From Halioxenophilus aromaticivorans (GTDB taxonomy: Bacteria > Pseudomonadota > Gammaproteobacteria > Pseudomonadales > Cellvibrionaceae): a stretch of 64,000 bases of DNA. Location: NCBI RefSeq assembly GCF_042850945.1, contig NZ_AP031496.1, positions 3,162,001 through 3,226,000 on the forward strand, in the 5' to 3' direction. The position numbers were made by a program, and so were the translations under genes. Below the pieces are notes generated by a model. It saw nothing but the letters and a program-made list of their open reading frames with translations. It was not told the DNA's origin and did no database searches. Positions 51,943 to 62,179 of this stretch are shown in pieces. Numbering within the stretch: the first letter of the stretch is position 1; every line of letters begins with the position of its first letter.

Positions 51943-54369
51943 TTATACCGCCGTTTTACAAGAGCTTTTTAATACGTGGGCAAAGTCATCGGCCGGTATG
52001 GCCTGGCCGAAATAAAATCCTTGGTATTCATCGCAGCCAAATTCTTTTATTAACGTAAGTTGCTCTTGCTCTTCTACGCCTTCTGCAACTACAGTTAAAC
52101 CCAAATGCCGGCCCATAGAAGCCATGGTTTCCACTAACACCTTATCGTTGCGATCCACTCGAATATCGCGCACAAAACTTTTGTCTATCTTCAAAGTGGA
52201 CACCGGTAACCGCTTTAAATAGCTGATAGACGAATAGCCCGTGCCGAAATCATCCAGGGAGAAACTGAGCCCAGCATCACAAAGCTCGTGCATAATCGAA
52301 ACAGTCTCATCAATATTGCCAATAACAACGCTCTCTGTTATCTCCATGTCTAAGGCGCCTTTTAAGTAAGGTTTGTTCCGCAATGTGGTTTTAACATCAT
52401 CAACAAATTCTGTGCGGCGGAACTGGCGAGGGCTGATATTCACGCTCAACCGCATGCCGGTATGCCACAGGCCAAGCTTTTGCCATAGGGTGAGTTTTTG
52501 ACAAGCCTCTTCTAAAATCCACTGTCCTAAATCAACGATCAAACCGGAGGACTCCAATGCGCCAATAAATAACGCTGGGCTCACCAAGCCCCGCTCTGGG
52601 TGATGCCAACGCAGGAGCGCCTCAGCGCCGGTCAAAGTACCCGTTTGTACATCAACTTTTGGTTGATACATCAACTCAAATTGCTTCTCTTCTACCGCAC
52701 GGTGCAACTCTCCTTCTAACACCAGTTGATTTTTAACGGCGTAAGCCATATTTTCATTGAAAAATGCGATGGCGTTTCGGCCACTTTCTTTCACTTGATA
52801 CATAGCGGTATCGGCAAACCTTAATAATTCGTGTACGCTGATACCATCCGCAGGGAAGAGCACTGCACCAATACTACACGTCACGCGCAGCTCAATATTA
52901 TCGTGATGAATAGGCTCACACAGGCATTTGCGAATTTTCTCGCCTACTTCGGCGGCCTTATCCTTGGCCTCTTGGTGTTGGGTATCCAACACCGTTAGCA
53001 CCAATACAAATTCATCGCCCCCCAAGCGAGCTACCAGATCTTCATCGCGGATGGATTCCTCTAGACGCCGGGCAATTTCGATGAGCATAACATCACCAAC
53101 AGGATGCCCCAGGGAGTCGTTTATATTTTTAAACTGGTCCAAATCGATAAACAGCACAGCACCGTAGTAACCGTGACGCTGGGCTCGGTGTAACTCGTTC
53201 TCCAACCGTTCCACTAATTGTATTCTGTTGGGTAGCTTGGTGAGCGAATCGTGATAGGCCATAAAGGCGATGTCGGCCTCGGATTTTTTTCGATCGCTGA
53301 TGTCAGTGGACACCGACAACACTACGCACTCATCGTGAAAATTCAGCAGTGTGTAGTGACTTTGCCAAAACAATTGATTGTTATTCCTATCGCGCCAGCG
53401 CTCTTCAGCCACAAAGATGTCTTGTTTGGTTTCCAGCACCTGCTGGTCATAGGCCAACACATCTTCTATTTTAACTTGGTCACCATTTACCACATCCTCA
53501 AAGTTAACGTATCGCAGCTGAGCAGGGGTTAAGCCGAATACAGAAGCCCAGGCTTTGTTAACAAAAACGATGTACCCGTCTTTGTTACGGGCTGCGATAA
53601 AAACCGGTAAACGATCAATCAATTGCCGTAAATGTTCCTCACTGTTGCGCAAGGCTATTTCCACCGACCGCTGAGAATCCAACGCCAGCTCGACGGATTC
53701 CAACAACCGATTGCCGTTATCTACTAACTGTCCTAGCTCGTCGTTACGTCTGGACGAGCGAGTGAAGCGCCGAGAGCCGGGCTGGTAGAAATTAATGCTT
53801 TGCATCTCTTCCGCCAGACGCAATACCGGCCGGGTAAAGAAATAAAAGAACACGAAATACAGCACACCAATCAAAGCAAAGCTTTGGAACAAATCGGTCA
53901 TTAAATAGGTAACTGAGCGCTGATAAAAACTGTTGTACACCACATTTTGGTCCACCGTATAACTTACCTTACCAGCCAAGTATTGCTCGTAATTCGGCAG
54001 AGTTAAATCAGCGGAGAATTCCTCATACCGGTCGCCAATAAATTGCTGGTACCAATGACCATTGGCGCTGTCGCTGGGTAGTTTCTCTGCTTCGGCTAGG
54101 ATGTTACCCGCTTCATCTTCGATTTTGGCGGCACTAATGAAATCGTAGTGCAATAACCCGTTGATTACTTCCCCCGCTAATTCGTTATCCAAGACGTGCA
54201 CGGCTCTGGTAGCCGAAGGGGCAATCAAGCCAATGATATTTTGGTTGGTTTTGGCAAATTCGTTATTGTGGTTGTGAAAATCTGCCAATATTTGCACCAC
54301 TGCCAAAACCAGGCCCACAGAGAATGTGATGCCCAGACCTAACAGCGCTAATCGTTGCGACATACCCAT
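51943..54369 (-). CDS. Membrane PAS-GGDEF-EAL c-di-GMP turnover protein
   Basis: The 808-residue protein has an N-terminal span (about 5-27), a periplasmic sensor (about 28-155), a second span (about 157-178), a HAMP-like linker, a PAS domain (about 245-370), then GGDEF (about 375-540) and EAL (about 545-800). GGDEF is intact with RDED as the I-site. The EAL domain has EALLRW, DDFGTGYSS, LKIDKSF and AEGVEE, so phosphodiesterase residues are intact too. It could make or break c-di-GMP; which wins is not predictable. It converges with the amidohydrolase. Confidence 0.93.
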   Translation of the reverse strand: MGMSQRLALLGLGITFSVGLVLAVVQILADFHNHNNEFAKTNQNIIGLIAPSATRAVHVLDNELAGEVINGLLHYDFISAAKIEDEAGNILAEAEKLPSDSANGHWYQQFIGDRYEEFSADLTLPNYEQYLAGKVSYTVDQNVVYNSFYQRSVTYLMTDLFQSFALIGVLYFVFFYFFTRPVLRLAEEMQSINFYQPGSRRFTRSSRRNDELGQLVDNGNRLLESVELALDSQRSVEIALRNSEEHLRQLIDRLPVFIAARNKDGYIVFVNKAWASVFGLTPAQLRYVNFEDVVNGDQVKIEDVLAYDQQVLETKQDIFVAEERWRDRNNNQLFWQSHYTLLNFHDECVVLSVSTDISDRKKSEADIAFMAYHDSLTKLPNRIQLVERLENELHRAQRHGYYGAVLFIDLDQFKNINDSLGHPVGDVMLIEIARRLEESIRDEDLVARLGGDEFVLVLTVLDTQHQEAKDKAAEVGEKIRKCLCEPIHHDNIELRVTCSIGAVLFPADGISVHELLRFADTAMYQVKESGRNAIAFFNENMAYAVKNQLVLEGELHRAVEEKQFELMYQPKVDVQTGTLTGAEALLRWHHPERGLVSPALFIGALESSGLIVDLGQWILEEACQKLTLWQKLGLWHTGMRLSVNISPRQFRRTEFVDDVKTTLRNKPYLKGALDMEITESVVIGNIDETVSIMHELCDAGLSFSLDDFGTGYSSISYLKRLPVSTLKIDKSFVRDIRVDRNDKVLVETMASMGRHLGLTVVAEGVEEQEQLTLIKEFGCDEYQGFYFGQAIPADDFAHVLKSSCKTAV

Positions 54370-54687
54370 AGTGAATGCGTAGCTCCTATGATCGCGACTT
54401 AGTAATACAGTCGTGCCTAATTATTGCGTTGTTCACCACCATGGTGACCTTTTATTGTTGTGATCTATTGAATTCGGTTGCACTATGAGACAGCGATGGA
54501 TTCCCATCATTTATTAAATAGCATTTTTACCCTATCTGCGTTTAAAAACACGCCAAACTGGTGACGACAAGCGAAAATGCAGGGAATTTTTGGCAAAAAA
54601 AAGAGCCGGCTAGGCTCTTTATTTCGATAACACTGAAATCACGCTCATTTAAATAACGAATTAAGCGACAGATTATAAGAGGTCAAT
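54370..54687. other. Region between the PAS-GGDEF-EAL gene and ttcA
   Basis: About 320 bases hold the promoter region of the leftward c-di-GMP gene and the ttcA terminator at 54592-54620. No gene is seen. Confidence 0.5.
54592..54620 (-). terminator. Intrinsic terminator of ttcA
   Basis: Reading leftward, AAAGAGCC (54620-54613), a 5-base loop, GGCTCTTT (54607-54600) and a run of T's form a textbook terminator about 70 bases after the ttcA stop. Confidence 0.85.
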
Positions 54688-55578
54688 CTAATTTACAGTG
54701 ATTGCCTCAATGAGTTTCACCATGGACTCATCGTGGCTTGAACTTACCGTCGCCTCTTCGAATTGGTACTCCTTTTTGTTTTCACTTCGGTCGATTGCCA
54801 GATGTTCGAAATCAAACAATGTTGTATCGGCCATTTGTGACGGCGAGATATTTTGTATGGCGGCAAATATGCTCTCAATGCGTGCGGGATGTTCTTTCTC
54901 CCAGGAGCGCAACATGGCTTTGACGTTCTGGCGCTGAAGGTTCTCCTGCGATCCACACAGATTGCAAGGAATAATCGGGTATTGTCGCTGTTGCGCAAAG
55001 GTGATCAGATCACTCTCTTTGCAGTAAGCCAGCGGGCGTATAACAATATTGCGCTTGTCATCGGACAACAGCTTAGGCGGCATAGCTTTGAGCCTGGAGC
55101 CAAAAAACATATTCAAAAACAGGGTTTCTACAATATCGTCTCGGTGATGCCCCAATGCAATTTTACTAGCGCCGATGGACTCTGCAAACGAGTATAAGGT
55201 GCCACGTCGCAAGCGAGAGCATAAACCGCAAGTGGTTTTACCTTCCGGAATTTTCGATTTAACCACGCTGTAGGTGTCTTTATCGAGGATGTAATACGGC
55301 ACCCCCAAGCCAGACAAATATTCTGGCAATACATGCTCCGGAAACCCCGGTTGCTTCTGGTCAAGGTTTACCGCCACTACCTGGAAGTCTATGGGCGCTG
55401 TTTTCTGCATGTGCAACAGAATATCGAGCATGGCAAAGGAGTCCTTACCGCCCGATAAACAGGCCATTACAGTGTCGCCGGCTTCAATCATGTTGTAGTC
55501 GGCGATTGCCTTACCCACATTGCGCCGCAGACGTTTCTGTAGCTTGTTGAACTCTGTCTTTTGCTTAAGCGCGTCCAT
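54688..55578 (-). CDS. ttcA: tRNA 2-thiocytidine(32) synthetase TtcA
   Basis: TtcA thiolates C32 in tRNA using ATP and a [4Fe-4S] cluster. The 296-residue protein has the PP-loop LSGGKDSFAML (about residues 41-51) and two CxxC pairs, CGLCSRLRRG (about 117-126) and CNLCGSQENL (about 208-217), as expected. It is divergent from bioA and has a strong terminator. The C-terminal 30 residues are a non-conserved charged tail. Confidence 0.96.
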   Translation of the reverse strand: MDALKQKTEFNKLQKRLRRNVGKAIADYNMIEAGDTVMACLSGGKDSFAMLDILLHMQKTAPIDFQVVAVNLDQKQPGFPEHVLPEYLSGLGVPYYILDKDTYSVVKSKIPEGKTTCGLCSRLRRGTLYSFAESIGASKIALGHHRDDIVETLFLNMFFGSRLKAMPPKLLSDDKRNIVIRPLAYCKESDLITFAQQRQYPIIPCNLCGSQENLQRQNVKAMLRSWEKEHPARIESIFAAIQNISPSQMADTTLFDFEHLAIDRSENKKEYQFEEATVSSSHDESMVKLIEAITVN

Positions 55579-55787
55579 TACCTATGTACCACGGTGTGCA
55601 GGCCAAACCACATGCTTGGCATCTATTAGAAGGGGCGGCAGTGTACCAAAACAACGCGCCCAAGCGAATCCACATCTGACTAAAAACCAACCAATCTTGC
55701 ATTGCATAGGCCCCACCGAGCAATGGTCAAACTACCCCTGCCGGCCATGGACGTTTACAATGCTCAAAAAGCCACCACAGGACACCT

Positions 55788-57101
55788 ATGAACTCAGCCA
55801 CCCTACCCCCAAACAGCCTTTTTGATGACCTTGTACAACAGGACCGTCAATACATATGGCACCCCTACTCGGCCGTCGATAGCCCCGCCCCCCTCTACCC
55901 CGTGGAAAGGGCTGAGGGCGCTAGGTTGCACCTCAGTGATGGTAGGGTGTTAATTGATGGAATGTCGTCCTGGTGGGCTGTGATTCACGGCTACAACCAC
56001 CCGGAGCTTAACCAAGCATTGACTGAGCAGGTGGATCAGTTCGCCCATGTGATGTTCGGTGGCTTAACCCATAAACCTGCTGTGCGACTGGCGCAGTGGC
56101 TGGTAGAACACACACCGGATGGCCTGGCCAAGGTGTTTTTCAGCGACAGCGGATCGGTGGCGGTGGAAGTCGCCATAAAAATGGCGCTGCAATATTGGCA
56201 ATCCAAGAGCCAAACCAGCAAGCATCAGCTGTTATCCCTGCGTCGCGGTTACCATGGCGACACGTTTTCGGCCATGTCTGTGTGTGATCCCACCACGGGC
56301 ATGCATCATCTCTTTAACCAGGTTTTGAAACCGCAAATTTTTAGTCAATCGCCGCCATGCGGTTTCGATCAAACTTGGCAAGAACACTACATAGACGATT
56401 TTCGTCAACAAATTGAAACCCACCACGAGACACTGGCCGCGGTTATATTAGAGCCCATCGTGCAGGGTGCCGGTGGCATGAACTTCTACTCTCCTGTGTT
56501 TCTAAAACGAGTCCGAGAGCTGTGCGATGAGTATGACTGCCTTCTGATAGCCGATGAAATTGCCACCGGATTTGGCCGCACAGGTGAGCTATTCGCCTGC
56601 AATCACAGTGGGATTAGCCCCGACATAATGTGTGTTGGTAAAGCCCTCACCGGCGGCTATATGACGTTGGCGGCCACACTGTGCAGCGATAAGGTAGCCA
56701 CGGCTATTTGCCAGGGGGAAGCGTCTGTTTTAATGCACGGACCGACGTTTATGGCCAATCCGTTAGCCTGCAGCGTGGCGCTGAAAAGCTGTCAACTGTT
56801 GGTTGAAAGCCCCTGGCAGGCGCGTGTAGCCAACCTGGCAGCCACCATGAAGCAATTACTTGCGCCCTGTGCGAGTATGAATCACGTTGCCGAAGTACGT
56901 GTACTCGGCGGGATTGGCGTAGTAGAGCTGAAAAACCCGGTGGAATTAGCTAAGGTACAAGATAAGTTTGTGCAGGCGGGCATTTGGGTGCGGCCATTCG
57001 GCAAGCTGGTCTATATAATGCCGCCATTTGTGATTGAACAGGCAGACTTAATCGAGCTATGCGAGCAATTAGTATCCGTCGTGGCTGCTATCCATGACTA
57101 G
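55788..57101 (+). CDS. bioA: Adenosylmethionine-8-amino-7-oxononanoate aminotransferase
   Basis: This PLP enzyme makes 7,8-diaminononanoate in biotin synthesis, using SAM as amino donor. The 437-residue protein has DGMSSWWAVIHGYNHPEL (BioA-type, about residues 48-65), GGLTHKPAV, RRGYHGDT, IADEIATGFGRTG and the PLP lysine in VGKALTGGYM. AGGA lies before ATG 55788. It stands alone without the rest of the bio genes. Confidence 0.95.
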   Translation: MNSATLPPNSLFDDLVQQDRQYIWHPYSAVDSPAPLYPVERAEGARLHLSDGRVLIDGMSSWWAVIHGYNHPELNQALTEQVDQFAHVMFGGLTHKPAVRLAQWLVEHTPDGLAKVFFSDSGSVAVEVAIKMALQYWQSKSQTSKHQLLSLRRGYHGDTFSAMSVCDPTTGMHHLFNQVLKPQIFSQSPPCGFDQTWQEHYIDDFRQQIETHHETLAAVILEPIVQGAGGMNFYSPVFLKRVRELCDEYDCLLIADEIATGFGRTGELFACNHSGISPDIMCVGKALTGGYMTLAATLCSDKVATAICQGEASVLMHGPTFMANPLACSVALKSCQLLVESPWQARVANLAATMKQLLAPCASMNHVAEVRVLGGIGVVELKNPVELAKVQDKFVQAGIWVRPFGKLVYIMPPFVIEQADLIELCEQLVSVVAAIHD

Positions 57102-57134
57102 AGATCCATGAATAAACTGACATGACAAGACAGC

Positions 57135-58364
57135 TTACATATCATTAGGCGCTTTGGCGGTATTAATTTCCACTAACGTAATATCGTCGCGCTGTTCACA
57201 GCCCTTTTTGAAATCATCCAGGCGCACAAGAACGGTCTCAATGAGCGATTCCTCCTGCTCTTCGATGGCCTCTCGCAGCCGATCCTCACCAAACATTTCG
57301 CCTTCTGGGTCTTGGAATTCAATCACACCATCGGTGTAAGCAAATATACGCGCACCAGAGGCTAGGTCGTACTCTTTGCTGGTACTGTCAAATTCTTCGT
57401 TGGTGAGAATACCAATAGGCATGTGCTGAGACGGGATCACCTGGCTGGCCTTACTGGACGGCTCAACCATATAGATATCATTCATACCACCCACCCAGAT
57501 GTCCAAGTGATCCATGGTTGCGTTGAACTTCATCAACACCATGCAGCAGAACATGTGGTCGGGCAGGATTTTGAGTAACTTACGATTAGCCTCAGCTACG
57601 ATCTCTCCCACGGGCACGCTCTTGGCGGCCATGGCATAAAACAAATCAGCAAGTGGCATACAGCCGATGGCAGCGGACAAGCCATGGCCGGTAAAATCGC
57701 CCAGCAACACGTAGATATCGCCGGTATTATTGCGGTGGGCTAGGTACAAATCGCCATTAAACATGGAATACGGCGATAAATGCGTGCTAATAGACTCGCA
57801 TTTCGTCATGGCGGGCTTGATGACGTTGTCAAATACGTGCTCTACCACCAAGTGTTCTCGCTCGGTTTCGCGTTGGTGGCGCAGTAATTCTTTATTACTC
57901 TCCTGTAAATTAGCGTGCATGCTAAACAGGCGTTGATGGGCATTTAGGCGGCTAAGCAACAAAGTGGGGTTAATCGGTCGAGACACGAAATCATCACCGC
58001 CCGCCTCGAAACACAACTCTAGTTTTTCTGCCTCATCGGCGGAGGTCACAAAAATAATTGGAATATGATTAGAGCCTAGGTGTGACCGGATCTCCCTTGT
58101 GGCGTCCAGGCCGTCTATGCCGGGCATGACGATGTCCATTAGCACCATGCAGATGTCAGTTTGATCCCGCACCACAGATAGCGCCTGCTCTCCACTGCCT
58201 GCCTGAACACAGGTATAGCCCGCCCCCTCTAACAGGCCTACCAGGCCCAGCCGGTTTATTTCCTGGTCATCTACAATCAGTACTTTCAAGTCAGGCCCCT
58301 CTCCAGGAAGGATGTGGAAACGTCTATCATTGGCGGCAATTTCGTCACTAGCACAACTCGGCAT
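57135..58364 (-). CDS. Response regulator with PP2C-type serine phosphatase output (RsbU/HsbR-like)
   Basis: The 409-residue protein has a receiver domain (about 25-145) and a C-terminal PP2C (SpoIIE-like) domain (about 195-400). The receiver has DD in LIVDDQEIN and phospho-acceptor Asp77 in LMDIVM, but the usual KP lysine is replaced by Arg in VSRPI. The phosphatase keeps metal motifs GDFTGHG, YTDGVIE and RDDITLVEI. Such proteins dephosphorylate anti-sigma-factor antagonists; no antagonist or anti-sigma gene is adjacent here. Confidence 0.88.
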   Translation of the reverse strand: MPSCASDEIAANDRRFHILPGEGPDLKVLIVDDQEINRLGLVGLLEGAGYTCVQAGSGEQALSVVRDQTDICMVLMDIVMPGIDGLDATREIRSHLGSNHIPIIFVTSADEAEKLELCFEAGGDDFVSRPINPTLLLSRLNAHQRLFSMHANLQESNKELLRHQRETEREHLVVEHVFDNVIKPAMTKCESISTHLSPYSMFNGDLYLAHRNNTGDIYVLLGDFTGHGLSAAIGCMPLADLFYAMAAKSVPVGEIVAEANRKLLKILPDHMFCCMVLMKFNATMDHLDIWVGGMNDIYMVEPSSKASQVIPSQHMPIGILTNEEFDSTSKEYDLASGARIFAYTDGVIEFQDPEGEMFGEDRLREAIEEQEESLIETVLVRLDDFKKGCEQRDDITLVEINTAKAPNDM

Positions 58365-58820
58365 TATTCGGCCGACCTACGAGCACCAATTCCTATTGCA
58401 TTGGCCGCAATACATTAAGTGCCATGTATTTTATTATTTCTGCTCATATAGCCTAGATCGCGAAACTCAATTTCGCCAATCGGTTGGTACGCCGTTAACA
58501 ACCGTTTATAAGCAAGGGGTAAACCAAATGTAAAACTAGAAGCGCCGAGGCTAACCGTAAGCACTGACGGGAAGAAAGCACAACAAGAATGAGAAGTATT
58601 CAAAAGGAAAGATTGGGCAGTTGCCAACAGTGTGAGGCTACCGTCGCAAACAGCAGCGTGGATGATTTTTATAGAAACAAACCGCTATAAAAAAAATCGC
58701 CAAGCTCAACCGCTAAATACAGTGAGCTTGGCGGTCATTAAACCGGCGCTTTTAATTTAAAGCTTGAAACGACATAACCCTTTAACAGCAAAAACGCCGC
58801 CTCAAGAATAAAAAAGAAGC
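58365..58820. other. Region between the REC-PP2C gene and leuB
   Basis: About 455 bases hold the leuB terminator at 58690-58733 and presumably the promoter of the REC-PP2C gene. A 73-codon frame on the plus strand (58312-58533) overlaps that gene and has no support. No other feature is recognised. Confidence 0.45.
58690..58733 (-). terminator. Intrinsic terminator of the leuCDB operon
   Basis: Reading leftward, CGCCAAGCTC (58733-58724), a 16-base loop, GAGCTTGGCG (58707-58698) and then ATTTTTTT. A 10-bp perfect stem with a T tract lies about 90 bases after the leuB stop. Confidence 0.85.
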
Positions 58821-59903
<1,083 letters not shown>

Positions 59904-59922
59904 ATCTTTGCCTGTTTAAATG

Positions 59923-60570
59923 TTATACCACGCTGCCGAAAATCCACGGCGTGTTGGCTTTGGCTTTTTCTTCGTAGGCTTTAATAGCATCAGCTTCTTG
60001 TAAGGTTAAACCGATGTCATCTAAACCGTTCAATAAGCAATGTTTACGGAAAGCGTCTATTTCAAATTCGAAACTACGGCCTGCGGGCGTAGTGACTGTT
60101 TGCTTGGCCAAATCTACGCTCAATTGATAACCTTCTTCGGCGTACATTTCTTGAAACAGCTGATCAACAATCTCGGCCGATAAAATAATGGGCAATAAGC
60201 CATTTTTAAACGAGTTATTAAAAAAGATATCGGCGTAGCTGGGTGCAATAATGCAACGAAATCCGTAGTCGTCTAAGGCCCAAGGTGCGTGCTCACGGCT
60301 GGAACCACAACCAAAGTTCTCTCGTGCCAGTAACACCTGGGCGCCCTGGTAACGAGCAAAATTCAGCGGAAACTCAGTGTTTAGCGGCCGGCCAGTGCAA
60401 TCTTGGTCGGGTTGACCTTCATCTAGATAGCGCAGCTCGTCGAATAAATTTTTTCCAAAACCGGTTCGCTTAATGGATTTTAAGAAGTTTTTAGGAATGA
60501 TCATGTCGGTGTCGACATTGGCTCGATCCATGGGTGCGACCAAGCCAGTAATTTGAGTAAAGCTTTTCAT
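59923..60570 (-). CDS. leuD: 3-isopropylmalate dehydratase, small subunit
   Basis: The small subunit of isopropylmalate isomerase has 215 residues and the family motifs NVDTDMIIPKNFLKSI (about 19-34) and LLARENFGCGSSREHAPWAL (20). AAGGAG precedes the ATG 60570. It is 9 bases downstream of leuC. Confidence 0.97.
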   Translation of the reverse strand: MKSFTQITGLVAPMDRANVDTDMIIPKNFLKSIKRTGFGKNLFDELRYLDEGQPDQDCTGRPLNTEFPLNFARYQGAQVLLARENFGCGSSREHAPWALDDYGFRCIIAPSYADIFFNNSFKNGLLPIILSAEIVDQLFQEMYAEEGYQLSVDLAKQTVTTPAGRSFEFEIDAFRKHCLLNGLDDIGLTLQEADAIKAYEEKAKANTPWIFGSVV

Positions 60571-60579
60571 ATCGGCTCC

Positions 60580-61998
60580 TTAAAAGTCTCGCACATCAAC
60601 AAAATGGCCAGCAATGGCAGCGGCGGCAGCCATCGCAGGGCTAACCAGATGGGTGCGGCCTCCATAGCCCTGGCGGCCTTCGAAGTTTCGGTTGGAGGTT
60701 GAAGCACAGTGCTCCCCTGCTCCCAATTTATCGGCGTTCATGGCCAAACACATTGAGCAGCCGGGCTCACGCCACTCAAAACCTGCAGCAGTCAGTATTT
60801 TATCCAAACCCTCGGATTCCGCTTGTGCCTTTACTAAGCCAGAGCCGGGTACCACCAAAGCGCGTTTAACGCTACTGGCTACTTGTCTGCCGTTGGCAAC
60901 TTCTGCAGCGGCGCGAATGTCCTCGATACGAGAGTTGGTGCAGGAGCCAATAAACACTTGATCCACTTGAATATCGGTGATCTTTTGGCCCGCAGTTAAC
61001 CCCATATATTCCAGCGCGCGGTTAATACCGGCCTGTTTGGTTGCATCGGCTTCCTGAGCAGGGTCGGGTACGCATTGGTTAACCGGCAATACCATTTCCG
61101 GCGAAGTACCCCAGCTAACCTGTGGCAAAATGGCACTGCCGTCCAGCTCCACTATTTTGTCGAAGACGGCATCTTCATCGCTGACCAGTGAGCGCCAATA
61201 GTCTTCGGCTTGCTGCCACTGCGCGTCTTTGGGCGAGTAAGGCCGGCCTTTAACGTAAGTCAGGGTGGTGTCATCCACAGCCACCATACCGGCGCGCGCA
61301 CCGGCTTCAATGGCCATGTTACAGACCGTCATCCGGCCTTCCATGGACATATCCAAGAACACTTGGCCGCCAAATTCTATGGCGTAGCCGGTACCACCAG
61401 CGGTGCCGATTTCACCGATGATGGCTAATATCACGTCTTTTGAAGTGACACCCTTACCCAGTGTGCCGTTTACCTTCACCAGCATGCTTTTCATTTTCTT
61501 GGCCACCAAGCACTGGGTAGCCATAACATGCTCTACCTCACTGGTGCCGATACCATGGGCCAAGGCACCCAAGGCGCCGTTGGTGGCGGTATGGGAATCA
61601 CCACAAACGATGGTCATACCAGGTAAGCAAGCACCGCTTTCTGGGCCGATGACGTGAACAATGCCCTGCCGAGTATCGTTGATTTGGTATTCCACAATAC
61701 CGAATTCATCGCAGTTCTCGTCCAAGGTTTGCACCTGTATACGAGAGACGTTATCTTCAATACCAGCCACGCCTTGGGCTCGCTCTTCACCGGTGGTGGG
61801 TACATTGTGATCTGGTGTGGCCAGGATGCTATCCACCCGCCAAGGCTTACGCCCTGCCAAGCGCAGGCCTTCAAACGCCTGTGGTGAAGTCACCTCATGC
61901 ACAATGTGGCGATCGATATAAATTAACGAAGAGCCGTCGTCACGTTCTTGCACCAAGTGGGCATCCCACAATTTGTCGTATAGGGTTTTACCGCCCAT
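60580..61998 (-). CDS. leuC: 3-isopropylmalate dehydratase, large subunit
   Basis: The aconitase-family large subunit carries the [4Fe-4S] cluster. The 472-residue protein has CGDSHTATNGALG, the cluster cysteines in GSCTNSR and PGCSMCLAMN, and GRTHLVSPAMAA near the C-terminus. GGGAG lies nine bases before ATG 61998, which is preferred to ATG 62004. It heads the leftward leuCDB operon. No leucine-rich leader peptide is seen upstream. Confidence 0.96.
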   Translation of the reverse strand: MGGKTLYDKLWDAHLVQERDDGSSLIYIDRHIVHEVTSPQAFEGLRLAGRKPWRVDSILATPDHNVPTTGEERAQGVAGIEDNVSRIQVQTLDENCDEFGIVEYQINDTRQGIVHVIGPESGACLPGMTIVCGDSHTATNGALGALAHGIGTSEVEHVMATQCLVAKKMKSMLVKVNGTLGKGVTSKDVILAIIGEIGTAGGTGYAIEFGGQVFLDMSMEGRMTVCNMAIEAGARAGMVAVDDTTLTYVKGRPYSPKDAQWQQAEDYWRSLVSDEDAVFDKIVELDGSAILPQVSWGTSPEMVLPVNQCVPDPAQEADATKQAGINRALEYMGLTAGQKITDIQVDQVFIGSCTNSRIEDIRAAAEVANGRQVASSVKRALVVPGSGLVKAQAESEGLDKILTAAGFEWREPGCSMCLAMNADKLGAGEHCASTSNRNFEGRQGYGGRTHLVSPAMAAAAAIAGHFVDVRDF

Positions 61999-62035
61999 TA
62001 CCATCTCCCATCGTTGTCTAATTCACGGTAGTTGC

Positions 62036-62064
62036 AGTGTATGCAAAGCCATTCGATAAACCAA
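62036..62064 (-). promoter_or_regulatory. Candidate sigma-70 promoter of leuCDB
   Basis: Reading leftward, TTGGTT (62064-62059), 17 bases, TACACT (62041-62036), about 38 bases before the leuC start. It is a match by eye. Confidence 0.35.
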
Positions 62065-62083
62065 ATTCATTATTTTCATGTTT

Positions 62084-62112
62084 TTGATAACCATCTGGAA
62101 TACTGTTAATTT
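62084..62112 (+). promoter_or_regulatory. Candidate promoter of the LysR gene
   Basis: TTGATA (62084-62089), 17 bases, TAATTT (62107-62112). The match is weak and by eye; it is about 70 bases upstream of the ATG. Confidence 0.25.
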
Positions 62113-62179
62113 GCTATGACGGCCAACAACAAGTGATTAGGTTACATGACTGCACAGCCACCTATAACCGGATAGCCAA

